From the NCBI GenBank assembly GCA_022826245.1, contig JAJDVG010000060.1, forward strand, positions 1 to 37,319: a stretch of DNA of 37,319 bases, given 5' to 3'. The notes under the pieces were generated by a model. That model saw only the letters and a program-made list of their open reading frames with translations. It had not been told where the DNA came from and searched no databases. This document shows positions 34,830 to 37,319 of the stretch, one piece after another (the stretch's first letter is position 1; every line of letters starts with the position of its first letter). Both the position numbers and the translations under genes were made by a program. This DNA comes from Gammaproteobacteria bacterium. GTDB lineage: Bacteria > Pseudomonadota > Gammaproteobacteria > Steroidobacterales > Rariloculaceae.

Positions 34830-36461
34830 TCAACGCGTGAAGATGTAAACGGCGCCGGACTCGAAAAGCGTATTGTCGGACCGGTCGCCGTCGACGCCCG
34901 TTGCCGCGCTGTCTTCGCCGCGCGCTCCGACAGCCAGCGTCGAGCCATCGCGATTCAGCGCCAGCGCGCCCCCGAACTCGTCGTACGCTTCGGCGTTCGA
35001 TGCCTTGACGTAGGCATCCTGCCGCCACGTGCCGCCGTCGCGGGTGAAAACGTAGACGGCGCCCGCCTCCTGTGCGGAATCGTCGTCTTGCGGACCATCG
35101 ATCCCGCGAGCAGCGCCATCCTCGAGCTGGGCGCCAACGGCCAGCGTATCGCCGTCGCCGCTCAGGCTCAGACGCGCGCCGAACTGGTCGTACGCGCCGG
35201 TATTGGACGCCTTGATGTAGGCCTGCTCGGACCAGTCATCGCTGCCCCTGACGAACACATACACGGCGCCTGCCGAGGTGTCCGCGGTTCGGTCCGGCCG
35301 CGCCACGGGATTGATGCCGGTCCCCGCCCCGTCCTCGTCGAGCGCCGTTGCCGCGAGCGTGCCGCCGTCAGAGCTCATGGCGACTGCGACGCCGAGCGAA
35401 TCCGCCGCTTCGGCGTTCGACGCCTTGAGGTAGGCCGTCTGCCGCCACCGGTTGTCCGTGCGGTCAAAGACGTAAACGGCGCCCGTTCCGAACACGTCGT
35501 CGTCCTGGCGTTCGTTGGTTCCGGCCAGCGAACCGTCTTCATCGTAGGCGCCGACGGCGAGCGTGTCGCCATCGGCCGTAAGCGCCAGCGCATAACCGAA
35601 ATAGTCTCCGGCGCCGGGATTCGTGGGCTTGACGTAGGCCTGCTGGGTCCAGTTGTCGCCGGATCTGCCGAACAGGTAGACCGCCCCGGCGGAACGCTGC
35701 GAATTGTCAGCCTGATCGCCGTCGATACCGGGCGAACCGCCGTCCTCGTCGATCGCCGAAACAGCCAGGGTATCCCCGTCGGCGGACAGCGCGAGCGAGA
35801 AGCCGAACTGATCGCCGCCTTCGATCTCGTTTTCGAAACCGCCCGCCTGCGTGTTCGATGCCTTGAGATAGGCCTGCTGCGACCAGCCGCCGCCATCGCG
35901 TACAAAGACGTACACGGCGCCGGCCTGCGGCACCGAGTCATCGCTTTGATCGCCGTTGACGCCGGCATCGCCGCCGGCTTCGAAATAGGCCGATACCGCC
36001 ATCGTGTCGCCGTCGCCGCTCAACGCCACGGCGTAGCCGAAATAGTCCGTCAGGCCGGTATTGGATGCCTTGACGTAAGCCTCCTGAATCCAGCCGCCGC
36101 CTTCGCGCGTGAACACGTAGACGGCCCCGGCGCCGAATGTGGAATCGTCATCCTCGTCGCCGTTGATGCCCCTTGCGCCGCTGCTCTCGAACGGGGCGCC
36201 GACCGCCAGCGTGCCGCCATCGGCGCTGAGGGCGACGGCATTGCCGAGCAGCGTTCCCCCGGTTCCGAACTGGTCGCCGCTGCCCGTATTCGACGCCTTG
36301 ATATAGGCGGTCTGGAGGAACGGCGCCGGGTCGTTCGACGCCTCAGGTAGCTGTGCATTGGACGAGCCGACCGCGCCGAGGAACAAGGCGAGCGCAGCGC
36401 TCAGGCCACGCGACGTGGCGCTGTCGGACGGCGGCGACGTAGCCGTACGGCGATCGATCAT
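34830..36461 (-). CDS. Secreted FG-GAP repeat protein, seven-bladed propeller
   Basis: A 543-residue protein. A signal peptide (GLSAALALFLGAVGSSNAQ, cut near residue 37) precedes seven tandem repeats of about 65-78 residues filling residues 48-543. Each repeat begins with an aromatic-xx-xAYxKASNT motif, continues DxFGxxxALSxDGxTLAVxA, an acidic GxNGDxxDDS segment, and ends AGAVYVFxRxG. These are FG-GAP/integrin-alpha-like units; seven of them suggest a closed beta-propeller, with the Asp-rich segments as calcium sites. Repeat 3 has an insertion (ENEIEGG) and repeat 1 a GTGGTLLGN insertion. Function unknown; adhesion or surface display is possible. The protein ends with the last repeat and has no sorting domain. 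It lies 31 bases after the DUF6152 gene. Confidence 0.85.
   Translation of the reverse strand: MIDRRTATSPPSDSATSRGLSAALALFLGAVGSSNAQLPEASNDPAPFLQTAYIKASNTGSGDQFGTGGTLLGNAVALSADGGTLAVGAPFESSGARGINGDEDDDSTFGAGAVYVFTREGGGWIQEAYVKASNTGLTDYFGYAVALSGDGDTMAVSAYFEAGGDAGVNGDQSDDSVPQAGAVYVFVRDGGGWSQQAYLKASNTQAGGFENEIEGGDQFGFSLALSADGDTLAVSAIDEDGGSPGIDGDQADNSQRSAGAVYLFGRSGDNWTQQAYVKPTNPGAGDYFGYALALTADGDTLAVGAYDEDGSLAGTNERQDDDVFGTGAVYVFDRTDNRWRQTAYLKASNAEAADSLGVAVAMSSDGGTLAATALDEDGAGTGINPVARPDRTADTSAGAVYVFVRGSDDWSEQAYIKASNTGAYDQFGARLSLSGDGDTLAVGAQLEDGAARGIDGPQDDDSAQEAGAVYVFTRDGGTWRQDAYVKASNAEAYDEFGGALALNRDGSTLAVGARGEDSAATGVDGDRSDNTLFESGAVYIFTR
34833..36320 (-). repeat. Seven tandem coding repeats (FG-GAP units)
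   Basis: Seven copies of about 195-235 bases each encode the propeller blades of the gene at 34830-36461. The DNA copies share motifs such as the codons for KASNT and GAVYVF, but they have diverged, so this is an old duplication and not an identical-repeat array. Confidence 0.85.
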
Positions 36462-36492
36462 TCCGGCACTCGCCCTGCCGTTCGGCCTGATC

Positions 36493-36933
36493 TCACTGCT
36501 CGCAGCTCAGCGGCGGGTAGTCCGGTTCACGCCCGGATCCCAGACCGCTGTGGAAGAGTTCCTCGCATGTGTCGCCGCGGGCGAGCCGGGAATTTTCGCT
36601 CAGATTGATGTACGGCGCCCCGCTCTTGACCGCGCGTCCGGCCATCGTGACCGGATCGCCGGGCCTGAGCGTTTCCCGCGTCCAGCCGATACGGGACAGG
36701 CCAGTCGCGTTCGAGATTTCGACCTGCCATCGCACGGCTTGTCCCGATTCGTCCGGCACATCGACGATGATGATCGAATGCGGGTTGATGAGCTGCAGCG
36801 CAACGACCGTCCCGCTGATCCTCGTGATGGCCTCATCGTAGCGTCCCGCGTCGCCATGGTGCGCTGACGCGACACTGAAAGTAAGCAGCAATATCGCCCC
36901 GACGATGCAGGCGTTTGCCGACCTGACAATCAT
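36493..36933 (-). CDS. DUF6152-like secreted protein
   Basis: A 146-residue protein with a signal peptide (ANACIVGAILLLTFSVASA) and a mature start at HHGDAGRYDE. The core SGTVVALQLINPHSIIIVDV, RWQVEISNATGLSRIGWTRE and PGDPVTMAGRAVKSGAP resembles DUF6152, small periplasmic proteins often found with steroid- or aromatic-degradation genes in marine gammaproteobacteria. The function is not known; an OB-fold-like domain is likely from the strand pattern. ATG at 36933 is chosen over one at 36984 because AAGGAGG lies just upstream and a proper signal peptide results. The C-terminus has two cysteines (DTCEEL, LSCEQ) that may form a disulfide. Confidence 0.75.
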   Translation of the reverse strand: MIVRSANACIVGAILLLTFSVASAHHGDAGRYDEAITRISGTVVALQLINPHSIIIVDVPDESGQAVRWQVEISNATGLSRIGWTRETLRPGDPVTMAGRAVKSGAPYINLSENSRLARGDTCEELFHSGLGSGREPDYPPLSCEQ

Positions 36934-36964
36934 GCGGATTCCTCCTTGCGACAGGGCATCAAAG

Positions 36965-37123
36965 CTAACCAAATACCACACCAAGGATAAAAGCGATCAC
37001 GACCAGGAACCAAGTCGGTTGCGCGACCACAAGCAGTGCCACCGCCAGCGCACAATTCAGCGCGACGCTTATAGCCAATGCTCTTCCCAATGGAGTCTTC
37101 AGAAGTTGCTTCAGAGAATCCAT
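36965..37123 (-). CDS. Small two-helix membrane protein
   Basis: A 52-residue frame starting at ATG (MDSLKQLLKTPLGRALAIS). It has two hydrophobic segments, about residues 17-36 (ISVALNCALAVALLVVAQ) and 38-52 (TWFLVVIAFILGVVFG), with a positively charged N-terminus. It fills the gap between the hydrolase fragment (stop at 37145) and the DUF6152 gene (start 36933), with gaps of 21 and 31 bases on the same strand. The ribosome site is weak. I do not recognise the family. The hydrophobic pattern supports a real inner-membrane peptide. Confidence 0.5.
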   Translation of the reverse strand: MDSLKQLLKTPLGRALAISVALNCALAVALLVVAQPTWFLVVIAFILGVVFG

Positions 37124-37144
37124 CGTGGCGGCTTTCGGAAGCAA

Positions 37145-37319
37145 TTAGGCGAGAGCGGTCTCGAACAGCACGAGCAGACGGCTCCAGGCGCGTTCGGCCT
37201 GCGCTTCGTGATAGACGGCCGAATCCGGCGGACACCAGCCGTGCAGGGCGCCTTCATAGACCTCGATCTCCGCCGGAAGCCCGGCGCTGGCGAAGGTTTC
37301 GCGCAGGACGTTCTTGGCC
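37145..37319 (-). CDS. Dienelactone hydrolase family protein (C-terminal fragment)
   Basis: The last 57 residues of a protein whose start lies beyond the window. The sequence ...LPAEIEVYEGALHGWCPPDS...ERAWSRLLVLFETALA matches the end of dienelactone hydrolases (alpha/beta hydrolases). The catalytic His is in ALHGW and a typical C-terminal helix follows. The nucleophile (normally Cys) and Asp lie upstream and cannot be seen. It is the most upstream visible gene of the small set with the 52-residue membrane protein and DUF6152. Confidence 0.8.
   Translation of the reverse strand, partial: AKNVLRETFASAGLPAEIEVYEGALHGWCPPDSAVYHEAQAERAWSRLLVLFETALA

Noticed and set aside
34497..36350. 617-codon plus-strand frame with repeats
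   Set aside because: Antisense of the FG-GAP repeats; its periodicity is a reflection of the real gene.

Overview
The window is GC-rich, gene-dense DNA from a proteobacterial chromosome, most likely a gammaproteobacterium near the Xanthomonadales/Woeseiales. Evidence for this is the bifunctional phosphatase-dehydratase HisB, the fused aspartokinase/diaminopimelate decarboxylase, the gammaproteobacterial TonB-ExbB-ExbD-TPR cluster, and the infC-rpmI-rplT-pheS-pheT-ihfA-merR order. The taxonomic placement is inference from gene content. I see no insertion sequence, phage gene, integrase or CRISPR array.

Layout. (1) 1-1538, minus strand: a possible gene fragment, a 3-mercaptopyruvate sulfurtransferase and a Prx5-type peroxiredoxin. 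(2) 1555-7267, minus strand: a TonB energy-transduction cluster in the order DUF3450 protein, TtpC-like MotA/TolQ/ExbB protein, ExbB, ExbD, ExbD, TonB, TPR protein. Similar promoters with the same palindrome precede the first gene and tonB. (3) 7268-7876: a divergent control region with a candidate structured RNA, two promoters and an orphan terminator-like hairpin. (4) 7877-13026, plus strand: ilvC, ilvE, leuC, leuD, leuB. (5) 13069-20252, plus strand: an operator-like palindrome cluster, a TrpR-family regulator (YerC/HisR type) and a tightly overlapping hisGDCBHAFE operon. hisF appears to start at AUA, and the HisI domain is absent. (6) 20321-27894, minus strand: a large TonB-dependent receptor, the lysC-lysA fusion, ilvD and tRNA-Pro(GGG). 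(7) 27943-33281, minus strand: the infC (AUC start)-rpmI-rplT-pheS-pheT-ihfA-merR operon, with a 14-bp inverted repeat across the rplT stop codon. (8) 33488-37319, minus strand: a secreted PQQ-type sugar dehydrogenase, a seven-repeat FG-GAP protein, a DUF6152 protein, a 52-residue membrane protein and the end of a dienelactone hydrolase.

How they work together: ilvC, ilvD, ilvE and leuBCD cover the shared valine/isoleucine steps and the leucine branch, with ilvBN and leuA located elsewhere. The his operon supplies every histidine step except phosphoribosyl-AMP cyclohydrolase. The TonB cluster would power outer-membrane uptake through receptors such as the one at 20321-23203. The most unusual points are the AUA start of hisF, the missing hisI, the palindromes before the his regulator, the paired promoters of the TonB cluster with a possible RNA element in its leader, and the hairpin fused to the end of rplT.
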